Shown: one piece after another, positions 26,680 to 40,432 of the stretch
How positions within the stretch are numbered: position 1 is the first letter of the stretch
How the letters are laid out: the number at the start of each line of letters is the position of its first letter
Assembly (NCBI GenBank): GCA_038502055.1
Contig: JAXRKN010000044.1
Span: 2,142,001-2,206,000, forward strand
Source: Tanytarsus gracilentus
Lineage: Eukaryota > Arthropoda > Insecta > Diptera > Chironomidae
Direction: 5' to 3'
DNA: 64,000 bases
Notes under the pieces: generated by a model
The model's input: the letters and a program-made list of their open reading frames with translations, nothing else
Database searches by the model: none
What the model was told of the DNA's origin: nothing
Translations under genes and position numbers: made by a program

Positions 26680-29636
26680 CGTAAATTAAATTTTTTTAAA
26701 AAAAATAATTCTTCAGTGATTCCTTTGGTTAAGGAAAATTTTCAAACTATTTATTAAGCAAAGCTTTACTTTTGTTGTTAGGGGTGATGGCGTCCTAGCT
26801 ACAATCCACGTGCTTGAAATTCCTCTCCATGTTCACTTGCATATAAATTGCTAAGCGACATTCCATTCCAATGCTACTCTACATTCCTTTACTGTTGTCA
26901 TAAATGCATTGTGAAGTCTTTTGCAAGGGGTAGACGCTGATTTTCAAAAAATTTAATTTTAACTTTATTAATATTTTTTCGTATCTAAATCTCTAAATTA
27001 AGTTTTATGATGTATAGAAATAGACCCTAACTTCTATTGATGCACTAAACGCACAAAACTCATGACATCGAGTGCCCGAGTTAATAGTTGATGGGTGAAA
27101 GTTGATTGCATTGTATCACTCTACATATGAATCACTGAAATGAACCCAATTGTGAAGTCAAATCAAAACGAATGCTTTATGATCATTATAAATCTCGCAC
27201 AGAGCACTGCAAAAATAAAATAATGCAAATTTTTTTATGACAAACGCTGTGTCAGAAAAAAAACATACGCTGAAGCTTCATGCAATGCAATGAGAACAAA
27301 TTGAATTTCATTTACATTAAAGAACGATAAATTTTCTTCCGATTCTCATCGCAAGATGGATACGAGATGAATTTTAAATTACACCATAGGGAGAGAGAAA
27401 AATGAAATTTTTTCATCCGGCATCAGCGAAATATCATGAAAATCTCATGAGATGCGAAATGAAAATTTATTTCAATAATTTAAATGCCCACGTTTGCGGC
27501 TTTAAAATCAAAATTGAAATGAACACAAATATACGCTCGGCTATGTGTTCATTGAGGCTGCAAGCGGAGGGGCGGATAATAATAATAATTTTTCCCAACT
27601 CAATGGCCATAAATCTGTCTGCAATTAATTTCACTTATTGATGATACACATTTTATCAATTTAAAACGCTCGAATGATTTTTGCAGGATTTTTTTTGCAT
27701 TGATTTGAGAAAGAAAATTAATTTTCAAATTTAAGTTGAATTCGAACAATTTGTCGTCGTTGAAGCGTGTGTTGAGGAAAAATATTATGGACGTGTAAAT
27801 GCCTACGCAAAATTATTATTTTTTCCTTTTGCTCGACAGAAAAACATTTTTCAGAAAAAAAAATCTATCCCGAAGAGTAATAGCGAATATTCTTGACACG
27901 TACAAAATGGTTATTGAATCGCATTGAAAAAGTGTATAAGCTGGCAAAATGGCATCATATTGCAAATCAATTCTTTTTTATCTTCTCTCTTCTTTTTCGG
28001 GGAAAAGAACAAGGAAAGTTAAAAATAAAAATCGAATCGTGATCAATTTATTTTTGAAAATTATAAAATAATTCATTTTTCACCATGAGATAATCATCGC
28101 CACATGGCATTAGTTCATTTCTCAGAGACATGATCAAAATTGTCCATTAAATCTCATCATAATCATGACAATAATGCGTAAAATATATTTTCTTCACTTC
28201 GAGCAACAAACAAAATCTTTTATGAGTCAACACTTTCGGGCTGTGAACGTGATAAGAATTAGAATTTCATTGGATATTGACAGAATCAACACATTTAGAG
28301 AGATGATGGCGTGTGTGGAGAGAGATTTTCACATTTGAAATGTCAGGCCAGAAAATTGACATGGATTTCATGTTATCTCAATAATTATTTCACCATTGTC
28401 TGGATTAATAGTGAAACGCTTTAAGGCTACAAAGCATGTCTTTAATAAGCTTGATAAAATTTTCCTCTTTTGTCCTCTCTATCGAAGCTTATAATTTCAT
28501 TTTTCTTTCTTTTTCTCTCTGCTCAATGAGACGGAAAAATGATTTATGGTGAATTTTTATTGCAATTTCATTCCGACATAGAAATCTCAATTTTGTTTTA
28601 ATGACTTTGGTTTGAGCTGCAAATCAATCTTGATTTTCTCACATAAATGAGTTCAAATTAGAGAAGAATAGAAAAACATTAGAAAATTGGTTTGAAATAA
28701 TTTAAAATGAAATTCAAATTTCTAACGTTTTTTCTTTTGAATAAAAAATTAGCCTGAACTCTATCAAATCTTTCTCTTTTTCATACCAAAATGCCATTCT
28801 GTAATTTTGTATACATTTTTTTTCATCAAATTGGAATTTCCTTTCTTTTCCAAAGACAAATTCATAAATTATGCAATTCTATCTCTCGGTTTCTTGCCAC
28901 ACAATGTTCTCTTCAGAATTCTAAATCAGCAAGCAATTTAATAGGAGAAGCTATATACGTAAATGTTTCTTGCAACACAACTGAAATCAGAGATAGAATG
29001 AAATAGAATTGCATGTTGATTTACAAGCTTAATGTGGTGGAAGTGAAGCGCATCATGAGATTAGCCATTTTCAAGTTGGAAAATTGTTGTTAACGTTAAA
29101 AAGTGCTTCACGTTTTGCGAAATCCTCGAATGGTTTAGAGATTTATTGAATTGATAAACTTTTTTGTTTCTAACTTTGTAAAAATTGGAGGGTGAGAAAA
29201 AAAAATTTCGTTTGTTTCATTTTCTTCTTCTCAATAAAAATTCTTGATTTTTATCAACAAGAAATTTTTTGAACAAAAAAATCTCAAAACCCCTTTGAAG
29301 TTTTTTTTACATCCATAAACACCAATTTTTCTCTTCAATATCCATATTGATCATGAAGATATGTGTGAATCCAATTTTACAATGAAATTGATTCAATTTA
29401 TCAATCTGCAATCTGGCACGAGTGATAAATGTGCGAACTTCTTTTGAACAAGAACTTCCTTTCCGCCTCTCTTGTAAATAATTTTCATCTTCTCTCGTTT
29501 TCGCTTGTCACATTTGGAGCTTAGCGCTTGTTCATCCCATGTGATAGATCTAAAAAAGTCAGCAGAAATAAGTTTCACTCGACAATTTTTGTTGAAAATT
29601 TTTCGCCTTTTTTGCGGATCTCTTATCATAAATAAA

Positions 29637-29969
29637 ATGACGAAACGAGAAAGTTGCCGGAAAAATTGTGAAACGGAAAATCCCTCTTGGCAGATGAGCA
29701 ATGTGCAGTGCGAGTACAATCAGAACTCATCAAGAATTCATTTCGAATTCATTATCAATTATCGCGGTTTTCCTCTCGTATATATAACTCACTCAAAGGA
29801 AGATGGAAAATTTATGCAAATTTATATTGCGACGACACAGAAAATGCTTTATTCAAATGAATCACGTCTTGACGTTTTCAAGACTTTGCAAAACAAGAGA
29901 GAGAAACTTAAAAGTTTGTCAGAGTTGATAATAAAGAGAGATTTCAAAGTGGAAAAATTAAATTTATGA
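29637..29969 (+). CDS. weak candidate orphan ORF
   Basis: About 110 codons from ATG (MTKRESCRKNCETENPSWQM) to TAA with less biased composition than neighbouring chance frames, including four Cys near the N-terminus. No signal peptide, TATA box, splice partner or family resemblance was recognised. It may simply be a chance frame. Confidence 0.15.
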   Translation: MTKRESCRKNCETENPSWQMSNVQCEYNQNSSRIHFEFIINYRGFPLVYITHSKEDGKFMQIYIATTQKMLYSNESRLDVFKTLQNKREKLKSLSELIIKRDFKVEKLNL

Positions 29970-32900
29970 AAATATTTTACCAACTCTGGACGATCTCATA
30001 ACCTCAAATTATAGCTTTGCTTTTTTAATGATTTAATTTTACGCGCCAACACTCGGCAAACTCACACCACTCGACTTCATTGAAAAAGTTTATAAATTAT
30101 GCTGTGTTGAAATCAAGAAAAGTGTCATAATTAAGAACTCGTTGCTCGCATTTTTAATTATGGTGAACGTTTTTCACTTCGTGGCGTGTATAATGAAAAA
30201 TTAATCTCAGGATTCAATTTACTCCTTTAAATAATATTATGTTAGCCTTTAATTGCTTGTACAAACATCACACGAATAAATGATGAGGATAAATAAATAT
30301 ATGTTTAAAAGGCTTCGTCAAACAGTTGGGATTCAAAATAGAGTCAGTCGTCGAGTCCCTCATGAGTGAGAGATTTATGCACTACTGTTTGTGCAGAAGT
30401 TTGCTTTTGCCAGTATAGACACAGCTATGATAAAATGCTGGCTCGTTAAATCTATTCAGATTTCACAGAGCATAATTGGAAAAATATTCTCAAGAACTCT
30501 TGAAACTTTTTTTTGTGCAGTGCCAGTGTCGTAAATTTCCTTGATTACAAGTGAATTAAAAATAAAATATGGAAAGAGGTAAGTTGAAGTATGGCGAATT
30601 TTCTGCAGCAAAAATTATCTTTTGTTCAATTTCCATTGAGAAAATTTTACGGATGAAAAAATCTGGGAAAAAAGTTTAAAAAGCTTTTCTTGCTTTTGTC
30701 TATTATTTTCCTTGTCATGATAAAAAAATTAACTTTAATTAATTTACTAACCAATTTTTATACCCATTTATTTAGTGTAAACATATATTTTTGGCTTTAT
30801 GCAGCAATATCTACAGTCAAACTTGAGGAATTGTAGGAAGTGTAAAAAAGAGAAGAAATTAAAAAGCAAAAATGTTTTTCCACTCGAACGATGTAAGGAG
30901 ATTTTTCCTCTAGACTCTTCAAGGGGTTTTAACTGTTAAGTATTTGACGAAAATTAAAAGAAAGTGCTTATAAAAAAATTATTTGCAATTATTTCTCAAA
31001 ATCTTATCAGAAAAATCATCCCTCGAAAATTTACTTAAAAAAATATTCACCTAAAAACTCTGTAAAATCTCCCAGCTGAAAAATTGAAAATTCTTGATGC
31101 ACCGCATACACGGAGCAAATGTCGAGCATTTGCAATTTGCATACAAGAATTTGATTTCACACCCAAAAAAAACAAAACCTTAATCTCGTCGAGCTGCTCC
31201 TCAAAGTCTCATGTATAATCAAATAACCAAACCACATTTGTGTACAAAAATATATGCATTTGCCTCAGGATGTTCTGTGTTTGCATGCATTCAAGCAGAC
31301 ATTAAAGAGGGTAGAGTTTCTTGCAATAAGTCCACTCTCATGTACTCCCGAATATTTTCTTCTTCTTTAAATTTAAAGCCACTTTCTATGTTTTTTATCG
31401 ACTCCCATTTATTTAGATGTTCATCGAAAATCAGGAAATTGATATTGGCACAGAAAAGACTGAGCGAAGAGCTAAATTAGCATAAACGGATCTTTCGCAA
31501 TTTTGTCTCAATTGTTTGATTTTTTTTCGTCTATATTTTTAAATTCAAGTGACATTGGCAATTGCCATGAGGAGAAAAAAGTTGAAAAAAATCGAAGAAA
31601 AACCGAGAGCAGTCAATTTGTGAACGAAAGAAACTTTTCGCATTTTCTCTGTTTCCTCTTCGCCGAAAATTAACAAAGAAAAATTTCCATATCGCATGAA
31701 GCAAATGAGGCAACGTCTGTCTCGAGGCCAAAAATTCCTTCTTCGACTGGAAGATGTTCAAGTAGAAAAAAATTTCTCCATCCACCCATTTTTTCGCATT
31801 ACCCTTAACAGTGAAAAAAATTACCTAATTTTAAACAGCCGCCCATAAAAAAAAGTCTCGAGACGTAGCCGCAAAGTTATGCCGTTTGCGTGTAAATTTT
31901 ATTTACTGTTCATTGTGCATGGGGAGGAAAGTATCATAAAAAGCAATGATTTTCAATGATTTCATCTCAGAAAGTTCTTTCTCTCTCAAAGTTGACTCAA
32001 ACTTTTTTTTTTCATGGAATCAAATCATTAAAACTTTTCCGATCAAGTTGGGATGCGAGTTCGGTGGAAAAGAGAACGGCAATTTATAGAAATTGAAATT
32101 ACTTAATTATGCTAATATCACAAAGTAAATGTGGGAAGGTCGAAAGGAAAGAGTTCAAAGAGGTGATAGAAATTAATTTAACGTCTCATTAAGCAATTAG
32201 GTCCATCGCCTTTTGTTTCGGGTCATGATATTAATTTTAGATTCAAAAGTTAAAGAATTTAAAATAGGACAATGAAAGTGATAATAATTTTAAAAGCTTT
32301 TTAAATATGAAAAAAAGACACGTCATTAATTACTTATTCCTGCACTTATTATTAATTATTCATATGGAATAAATTTTATTTGTTTTTTTTTTAAAGATTA
32401 TGATAAAAAAATCACAGCCAATACTTCAATTTATAAATTATAAATTAAACCTAGTGAACAACTTTTTTCTTAATTGTAATTATATTAAATTATTAAAATT
32501 TAAATTAAATTTAAATATTCAACGCGTCTCGGTTTCACGGTGCTTTCACAAAAATTTAAAAAAATACGTTACAAAAAATTTCAAATCGTGTGGTTTTTGA
32601 AAAATCTCAAAATTAATTAAATTTAAATGCTATTTTGACTTTTTATTGAATTTATACTTAATTTATAAAAATATTGCTTAATTTCCATCAACATTCATTT
32701 AATATTTTCACAAAACAACAAAAAGAACAAAAGTTCGGTTGCGTTCAGAAAATTTTTCCTCTTCTCCATTGCAGTGCAGTGTGAAAGAAAAAAAAATTGA
32801 CAAAATCATAAAGACTTGTTAATTTTTAAAAGATTTAAATAGCTTATTTGTGCTTAAATGTGTTCAAAGTATAATTAAAATGCACATTAGAACGTAATGA

Positions 32901-33198
32901 ACGTGGTGTTTATGAAGGATAGATTAAAAACTTTGAATTAAGTGCATAAAATAGAGAAAACAAAATTTTACTTTTCTTCTTCTTCGACAAATCTTTTTTC
33001 TTGATCAGAAAAAATAAAACAATTGTGTGAATCAGCTGGTTCAATAAAAGTGCTAGAAAATGACTTTCCTGAACTGATTAAGTGCTTCATAAGGACATAA
33101 TGAAGGTTCATTGACTTCCTAATGCTCGAATAAAGTGCAAGCCTCAGTTTATTTTAAACATCCAGACATCACGCAGAGCAAAAAAATTCTCCATTAAT

Positions 33199-33216
33199 CG
33201 TCGTCGTCGTCGTCGT
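33199..33216. repeat. (CGT)n trinucleotide run
   Basis: Six CGT/TCG units (tcgtcgtcgtcgtcgtcg) about 70 bases before the ADAM10 start codon, probably in its 5' UTR. A GC-containing microsatellite stands out in this AT-rich context. Confidence 0.8.
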
Positions 33217-33284
33217 GTGCATATACACAACAACTCACAATATATAAAAACCAAAAAACCCAAATTCATGCGAAACGCGGAAAC

Positions 33285-36200
33285 ATGAAATCAAAATGTG
33301 GATTGATTGCAATTTGGTTAATGATTTCTTTTAATTCCTTCATCGAGACAGGTGAGAAAATAAAAGATATACCATAATAGCCATAGATTAGCAAGTACAA
33401 AAAAAGAGAAATAGAGACATTGAAATGCAAATTGATACGGTCGGCTTGTGTTTGAGAGCCATGGAGTTGAATTTTTTTCTATATGATGATTTGGTTCAAT
33501 TACCTTTTACACCATAATCCACTGGAGTTAAACTCATTTCCTCACCCATGGATGACTCATATGATCTCAATTTTTTTTGTATATTTTTTCTATCTCTTTC
33601 TCTCAAATAATTTCTTTTTTGACAACACACACACGCGAGTTGATCAGTGGATACTTTAATAAGTTTTGTTTGTAGAATACGTCACGGTTCGTTTTAAAAT
33701 CTTTGCAGTAATCACGAAATTTCCCAAAAGCCCAGTTCAAATGAATTATGACAAACAAACATTCATATATGACAGCCGAATTTCTCCATCTTCAAAGAGT
33801 TTTGCAATTTCTGATTTTGTTTTTGCAATAAATTGCATTGTTTCGCTTTTCATGTCACTAAATTTTTTCCCAACTGCCTTCTCCTTCAAGCAGATTTCAT
33901 GGCTTAAAAACATTGCACTTGCACAATTGTTTTTGCTGCCGCTGCTCGATTTATGGTACATAAATGTTTCGAAAAGATAAATTTTCCTAAACAGGGGCTG
34001 CGACACTCTTTTATTGAGTCTAAAAATGTTTAATTTGATTAGTGTACAACTTTATTTTTTTTAAACAATTTTTAACAACCGTTTAATTCGTTAGTGTTCA
34101 ACTCCCTGCTTTTATCTCATTGAAATGCACAGACAGAAACAAAACAAACCCCCCACATGGTGATGACTGAGAATGTATCGATAGAAAAACACGAATCTCA
34201 TGTCATATTCATCTTTTTCTCTCTCTCTTTTTGTTTAGTTTTGATTTGAAATTAGATTTAACCAAAAATTTATTCTCGTTTTAGGATATGTTAAAGAAAA
34301 TGGTGAGTGCCGTCTGTCATTGATTCTTCTCAATCAATGGCTTCGGATTTCTAAACGCAAAAAAAAAGTTAAAAACTACTTCAAGGTCATCAAAAGCGTC
34401 TTAATTGAAGGCCATATATTTTTTTTTCAATAAGCACTTTTGTATAGCCGGAAAAACTGTTAAAACTTTTTTTCATTGCTCATAACCTACTTTATTTTTG
34501 TTTTATTTTTCCAATAGGAAACCGTTTAAATGAATACATATCGCATTTTGAGACATTAAGTTATGACACAAAACATTTGCATGCAAAGCACAATCGTGCA
34601 AAGCGCGCTATTGGAGAAGAACAGCATGTTTACTTAAAATTTTCAGCTCATGGTGAAACTTTTCATCTTAGACTTAAGCGCGATTTGACAACATTTAGTG
34701 ATAATCTAGAGGTAGATATGATTAAAAAAAATTGTGTCATCATTTGAATTTTAATCTACTTTAAAACAATTTTGCTGTAGGGAAATTCAAATGATAAATC
34801 ATTTTGTGCTTAGTAATTTAATTTATTTTGTTAACTTAATTTAGATTCGTCACAGTGATGATGGAAAAGAGAGTAAAAGACTTCTCGATACGAGTCACAT
34901 CTACGAGGGTCATGTGCTGGGTGATAAGGAGAGCTATGTTCATGGATCGGTTAGCGATGGGGTTTTTCATGGGCGAATTATTACATCAAAAGACTCCTAT
35001 TTTGTGGAAAAAGCTCTTTATTACTTTCCCAATCATACCTCCCTAGGGCATTCCATCATTTATAAAGACAAACATGTAAACGATCCTTATAAAAGTAAGC
35101 GAACGGTACATTCCAATGGTTGTGGACTGACCGAAGAAGTATCGCAATGGATGGATCAAATTCAGAACTATGTCGATGACGTCGAAGAGGAAATAGAAGT
35201 TGTTCCTCAAAAAACTAACAACAATAATGAAAATAATGACAACGGAAATGACACTCAAAAGGACGCAACGCCCTATGAGCATGTAAATATGAGTCGTACT
35301 TATAAGCACGATGAAAACGTGGTGGAAAACGTTTATCCTCACATCAAATACTCCAAAGAAGCCAATTCTCGTACGAAACGTGGAACTGGCCGCTATCAAG
35401 AGCGAAACACGTGTTCACTGTACATTCAAACGGATCCACTAATTTGGAGACATATTCGCGAGTCAATCCCCGACCACAACGATCCGACACGAGCTGCCAT
35501 CGTTGACGAGAAGGCTAAAGAGGAAATTCTTTCGTTAGTCGCTCATCACGTAGCTGCCGTCAACTTCATTTATCGCAATACAAAATTCGATGGTCGCGTT
35601 GAACATCGAAATATACGCTTTGAAGTTCAACGAATCAAAATCGATGACGATGCTGCTTGCCGTGGAAGTTATCTGGGTGAAGCAAATCCGTTCTGTATGG
35701 AGAATATCGACGTTAGTAATTTCCTCAATCTCCACTCACTTGGGAATCATGAACATTTCTGTTTAGCTTATGTGTTTACTTATCGGTGAGTTTATAGTAC
35801 ATACATACTGAGTCATATGGTATTAGTCACGATAATAAAATATTAATTATATTCGCAACAATGTAGTGATTTCACGGGCGGTACACTTGGACTTGCTTGG
35901 GTTGCATCAGCATCGGGCGCTTCTGGTGGTATTTGTGAAAAATACAAATCATACACCGAAACAACTAGCCAGGGAATGTATCAAAGCACAAAGCGATCTT
36001 TAAATACTGGAATCATCACATTTGTCAACTATAATTCTCGTGTACCACCAAAAGTATCTCAACTAACATTAGCTCATGAAATTGGGCACAATTTTGGATC
36101 TCCTCATGATTATCCCGCAACTTGTAGACCCGGCGGCCAGCCCGGCAACTTTATCATGTTCTCATCGGCAACGAGCGGTGATCGTCCTAACAATAGTAAA

Positions 36201-37865
36201 TTTTCTGAATGCTCAATTCGCAATATCTCAAACGTGCTTGACGCAATCGACGATGCAAAAAAAAGAAATTGCTTTAAAGTTAGTGAGGGTGCATTTTGTG
36301 GCAATAAAATCGTCGAGATTGGCGAGGAATGTGACTGTGGATTTAATGATGAGGAGTGTCGTGATAGATGCTGTTATCCTCGCATTGTCTCTGACTATGA
36401 TATGAATCTCAACGGAACCGCAAAAGGTTGTTCTCGACGTGCTAAAACTCAGTGCAGTCCAAGTCAGGGACCTTGTTGTGATCCAAATAGTTGTGCATTT
36501 GTTCCGGCAATTAAGCGAGCGAAATGCCGCGAAGAATCTGAATGCTCATGGAGTTCAATGTGTAATGGAACGACTAGTGAATGTCCCGATCCGAAGCCAC
36601 GCGAAGATAAGACAAAATGCAATAATGGAACACAGTTGTGTATCAGCGGTGAATGTACTGGATCAATTTGTCTCAGCTGGAATAAAACCGAGTGCTTCCT
36701 TACCTCCACGCAAACGTCATACGATAAGCGAAGGTTATGTGAATTGGCTTGCCAAGATGGAAATGACCCCAATACGTGTCGCTCAACAAGTGAATTTGGC
36801 TTCGAATATGGACTGCCAAAGGAGGGAATTAGTCTTCGTCCCGGATCTCCTTGCGATAACTTTCAAGGTAATATAAATTTATTTAATATTTAAATGTTTA
36901 ATAATTCCATTCAAATCTAGGTTATTGTGATGTTTTTCTCAAATGTCGAGCTGTCGATGCCGACGGACCGTTAGTGAGACTTAAAAATTTGCTCCTCAAC
37001 AAAGAGACACTGCAAACGCTGAAGCAATACATTATCGAGAATTGGTATTTCTGCGTGCTACTCTCCATATTATTCTTCATTTTCATGGGAGTGTTTGTGA
37101 AATGTTGTGCCGTTCACACTCCTAGCTCTAATCCAAAGAAAGCGCCGGCGAGAAGAATTAGTGACACATTGCGTAGACCGATGAATACATTAAGAAGAAT
37201 GGTGAGTTTAATCACGTCGCATGATTGATGGTAATGAAAACGATTTTATCGCCTACAGCGTCATCCGCAACAAGCGAGAAATATTCCACCCCCCGGACAC
37301 GGTCATAATGCAGAGCGTAGGAATCGAAGTAGAAGCGGAGGCGCTGCGAGAACCGCTGGACAAAGCCGTTCGTCGTCGGGAGCCGTTCCTCTTCAGCACG
37401 GGTATTATAATAACAGTGGTCGAGTGCGAGGTCAATGATTATGCTGAATATGATTATGTCTTCCATCTGTCTCTCTCATTTATGTATCCACTTGATTTTT
37501 TTACATCAAGCATGCTTTTTAAATTGTTATGTTACTCTAATTAATATTAGCATAATATTTTGGCTTCATACCATCCATCAACCCCTTCCTCAATTTTGTA
37601 TTTTTGATTTCCTTTTCCTCATCTTTTTTTATTTATTTAATTTCTCATGCACTCATATAGTGAGTCTCAATGATTAATTCTTAAACGATTGTTTTGTGTC
37701 TCTTTCATGATTATAGCCGACGCCCCGTTAATTCCAGTACAGGGCTATAGCGTTAGACGGCCATACGATCCATATGCAGAGGGATATACTGAACGACAAA
37801 ATCCACAAAATAATCCAAGTTGTGAAAGGCAGATGCGATATCCCGCGACTGCACCTAAAGATTGA
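33285..37865 (+). CDS. kuz: ADAM10/Kuzbanian-family transmembrane metalloprotease
   Basis: Membrane sheddase; ADAM10 proteins cleave Notch and other surface proteins. Exons: 33285-33351, 34285-34302 (18-nt microexon), 34518-34711, 34845-35785, 35867-36867, 36921-37201, 37259-37430, 37717-37865, all in phase, about 940 aa. Exon 1 gives a signal peptide. The prodomain has LNEYISHFETLSYD and FHLRLKRDL, a possible cysteine switch (SNGCGL, about aa 188) and a furin site RTKR (about 270). The catalytic zinc motif HEIGHNFGSPHD is at about 476, then a Cys-rich disintegrin region (EECDCGF, SPSQGPCC), GSPCDNF, YCDVFLKCRAVDADGP, a transmembrane helix at about 781-803, and the juxtamembrane CAVHTPSSNPK shared with ADAM10. 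The paralogue Kul is possible instead of Kuz. The last junction (37430|37717) is chosen because only that phase keeps the last exon open; otherwise translation stops at 37436-37438. Confidence 0.93.
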
Positions 37866-39200
37866 TAAGTTAACTCTGCAATATGTATATGGATAATTGA
37901 GTAGATAACATAGGGTCAAAAAATGTATTAACATGTTATCGGGGAACAACAGCAAGGAAAGTAAATTATTTTAGTTCTCAAATTTTCTTCTCAGTAATAA
38001 TCTCAAAACCACACTATATATTGAATAAGGATAAATGTAATGATAATTAGTTTACCACTCTTTAAAAGAAAAATTGAACCTTAGAGAGACAAAAAAAGAA
38101 ATCACAAAGAAAAAAAAATTCGCATCTTGTAATGATTTTATTTCATCGACAAATCGCAAAATCACAAAAGAAAAACTATTTTAAAGAACCAACTGTAGGA
38201 CAACATTCAACACTGTAAAGTACCAGAAATGAAGAATATAGATGATATTTTTATGACACAGACAACACATACACAAAAGAAAAGGATGATATAAAACAAT
38301 ACAATTCTCACAGATAATGGAATGAATGAAAATGGCATCAATACGCTAAATGTGATAATTACTAAAAATTCATTGAAGAAAAATTATTTTTCTAAAAAAG
38401 AAAATTTTCTCTCTCTGAGATGAATATGCAAAAAAGAGATACTGGAGACACTTATTTTATAGTCTAATTTATCTCCTCTATTAAAAAAAGACTTTCATAT
38501 TACTCTATATTATTGCGAATTTTATAAAGAAATTAATTTCATTCTCTTCATTATTATATCTCTGAACTCGACTGTTCTTAGCATTCTTCGAATTGAAAAA
38601 TTCTTTTTTACACTTATTAAAAAAAACTTTATAATGCTCAACAATTTGAGTTTAATTTTTTTAAAAATATTAATTGCCTTTTTCCTTTCAAAAAGAATTG
38701 CGTGTTTAATAAAATAATTAAGCGAAACACTGTTGAGTAAAGAAAGCATTACGAGCAGATTAATTGTATAGAGATGAAAAAAAATTAAAACATTTAAGAA
38801 GAAGAAAAATATTAAGCATTTAAGTTTAATTGACTGTTTTGCCAAATAATTGTGAATGAATTAATTGTACATTAGCGAACCTATAAATTAAAAGAAAATG
38901 AGAAATGAAAAGTTATATAAGAAAGAGAAACAAAGAATTTGTCATCATGATACTATTGCATAAAAAATAAAAACTTCCTTCTGAAAATTCATGAAAAATA
39001 AAAAAAACTTATTTTAAAGTTTATGTCAAGAATTTGCATTAAAAAGAATCAATCGCATGTCGTGTTTACATTGCACTTTATCATCGAATTGAAAAAAAAA
39101 GTCGTTTAAAGAAAATCTTCGGATTGTGTTGAATGTAAAATAAATATTTGAACACCCCATCAACCCTTTCCGTTCGACTTGCTTTTGTATATTTTCTCAT
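37866..39200 (+). other. probable 3' UTR of the ADAM10-like gene and spacer
   Basis: AT-rich non-coding sequence with many AATAAA-like hexamers (for example in the stretch near 39139-39145). No open frame with coding character on either strand. It separates the convergent ADAM10-like and serine protease genes. Confidence 0.4.
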
Positions 39201-39314
39201 CTTTTTTGTGCGCTCCAAAGAAACACCTGTAAAAGAACTCTGCACAATAGCAAAATAGCAGAGATGTTGAAAATTTAATGCATTAACTTAATTGAAGCGA
39301 GGAAAAGTCCCTTT

Positions 39315-40432
39315 TTAGTTATTTTTTATTACATTCTCAATCCAATCGAGAAAATAATCGACTCGTGTGAAAACTTCAGGTTCGATCGTCTCGCAGCTCT
39401 CGAGACCCTTGCTTGCCACTCCAATCAATTTTCGTTTGCCTTTTCGATGAACAACAAGACCTTGTCCGCTGTCGCCTATAAAAGAGTGTGAGAATAAAAT
39501 TCTTTTCAAATGGAAATTCAATTTATAAAACTCGGTACCTTCGCATGACGACGCATTGATGCCTTTCGCACAAATGTTGCTTTGAGCATAGCGCGTGAAA
39601 TTTTTTAGAAATAAATTCTGACAATTTTCCAACGATAAAATCTCGTAATATGCAAAATTAGCAAAGTTCGATGTCGGGCCGTCTGAAATTTATTTCAAAG
39701 TTATTTAAATAATTTTTCAGCGTTTACTCACTATCTCCCAACTTCCCGTAGCCACTAACGACTCCTTTATATCCGTTAAAATTTACAGTGACATCATTTC
39801 TCATAGGCAGTGGAATAATTTGGAAATCTATAAAAAAATAAATTAACTCGCTCAATTTTAATTAAATATTTTCTTACTATTATTCAAAGTCGCCAATGAT
39901 CTTCGAAGTTTAATTAGAGCAATATCGTTGACAACTTCTTCAGGTTCGTAAAATTGAGGATGGATAAAAACTTTAGAAGCACGCACCACGTGGTCAATGT
40001 CGTTTGTTACATTTCCTAAAACAAATAAATTTAAATCACGTTTGAGAGTAAAAATTTTAAACAACCTATAAACACATCAAAAATGCTAAATCCATCGACG
40101 CAATGACCTTTAAAAAGTTAATTAATTTAAAGTAGAATAAATTTTTTTGATTAAGAACCCGCTGTGATTATCCAGTGATTATCGATTATAGAGCCTGAAC
40201 ACGAGTAGCCCTGAAAAACATAAAAAAGATTAAACTTTACGTCACCACAAAGTCTTGCCGGGGATGCCTTTAATGTGCTCGTTGACTCTCGACTAAATAT
40301 TTTGACAGTGTGTTGTCGATAGCCGTATGGATTTTCATCTGTCACACCATTACTCATGTGAGACTTAAAAATTGCACAACTTCTCCACAGTGAGGTCACC
40401 AGCAAGAAAAGAATGAACGCGAGGCGTCTCAT
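39315..40432 (-). CDS. secreted S1-family serine protease with atypical residues
   Basis: Seven exons, 5' to 3': 40432-40241, 40210-40159, 40107-40066, 40015-39878, 39827-39732, 39682-39539, 39475-39315, in phase, 274 aa. A signal peptide (MRRLAFILFLLVTSLW) is followed by a chymotrypsin fold. The triad is present: His in ITAGHC (about aa 83), Asp in NDIALIKL (about 127), Ser in GDSGQG (about 224). Odd points: no R/K-IVGG activation site (SHMSNGV stands in its place), ITAGHC instead of ITAAHC, and SGQG instead of SGGP. The S1-pocket position 189 reads Ser (NASSCEGDSG), which suggests chymotrypsin-like rather than trypsin-like specificity. It may be active, but zymogen activation would be unusual. 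Substrate unknown. Confidence 0.88.

Larger units (their letters stand above)
26680..33284. other. intergenic region between divergent dynein and ADAM10 genes
   Basis: About 6.6 kb that should hold both promoters. The part next to the dynein ATG has no clear TATA box or RFX X-box that I can see. A CGT trinucleotide run (33199-33216) lies just before the ADAM10 start. One weak orphan frame (29637-29966) and one ATG-plus-donor (about 30570) are discussed under findings. Otherwise I see only AT-rich sequence. Confidence 0.4.
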
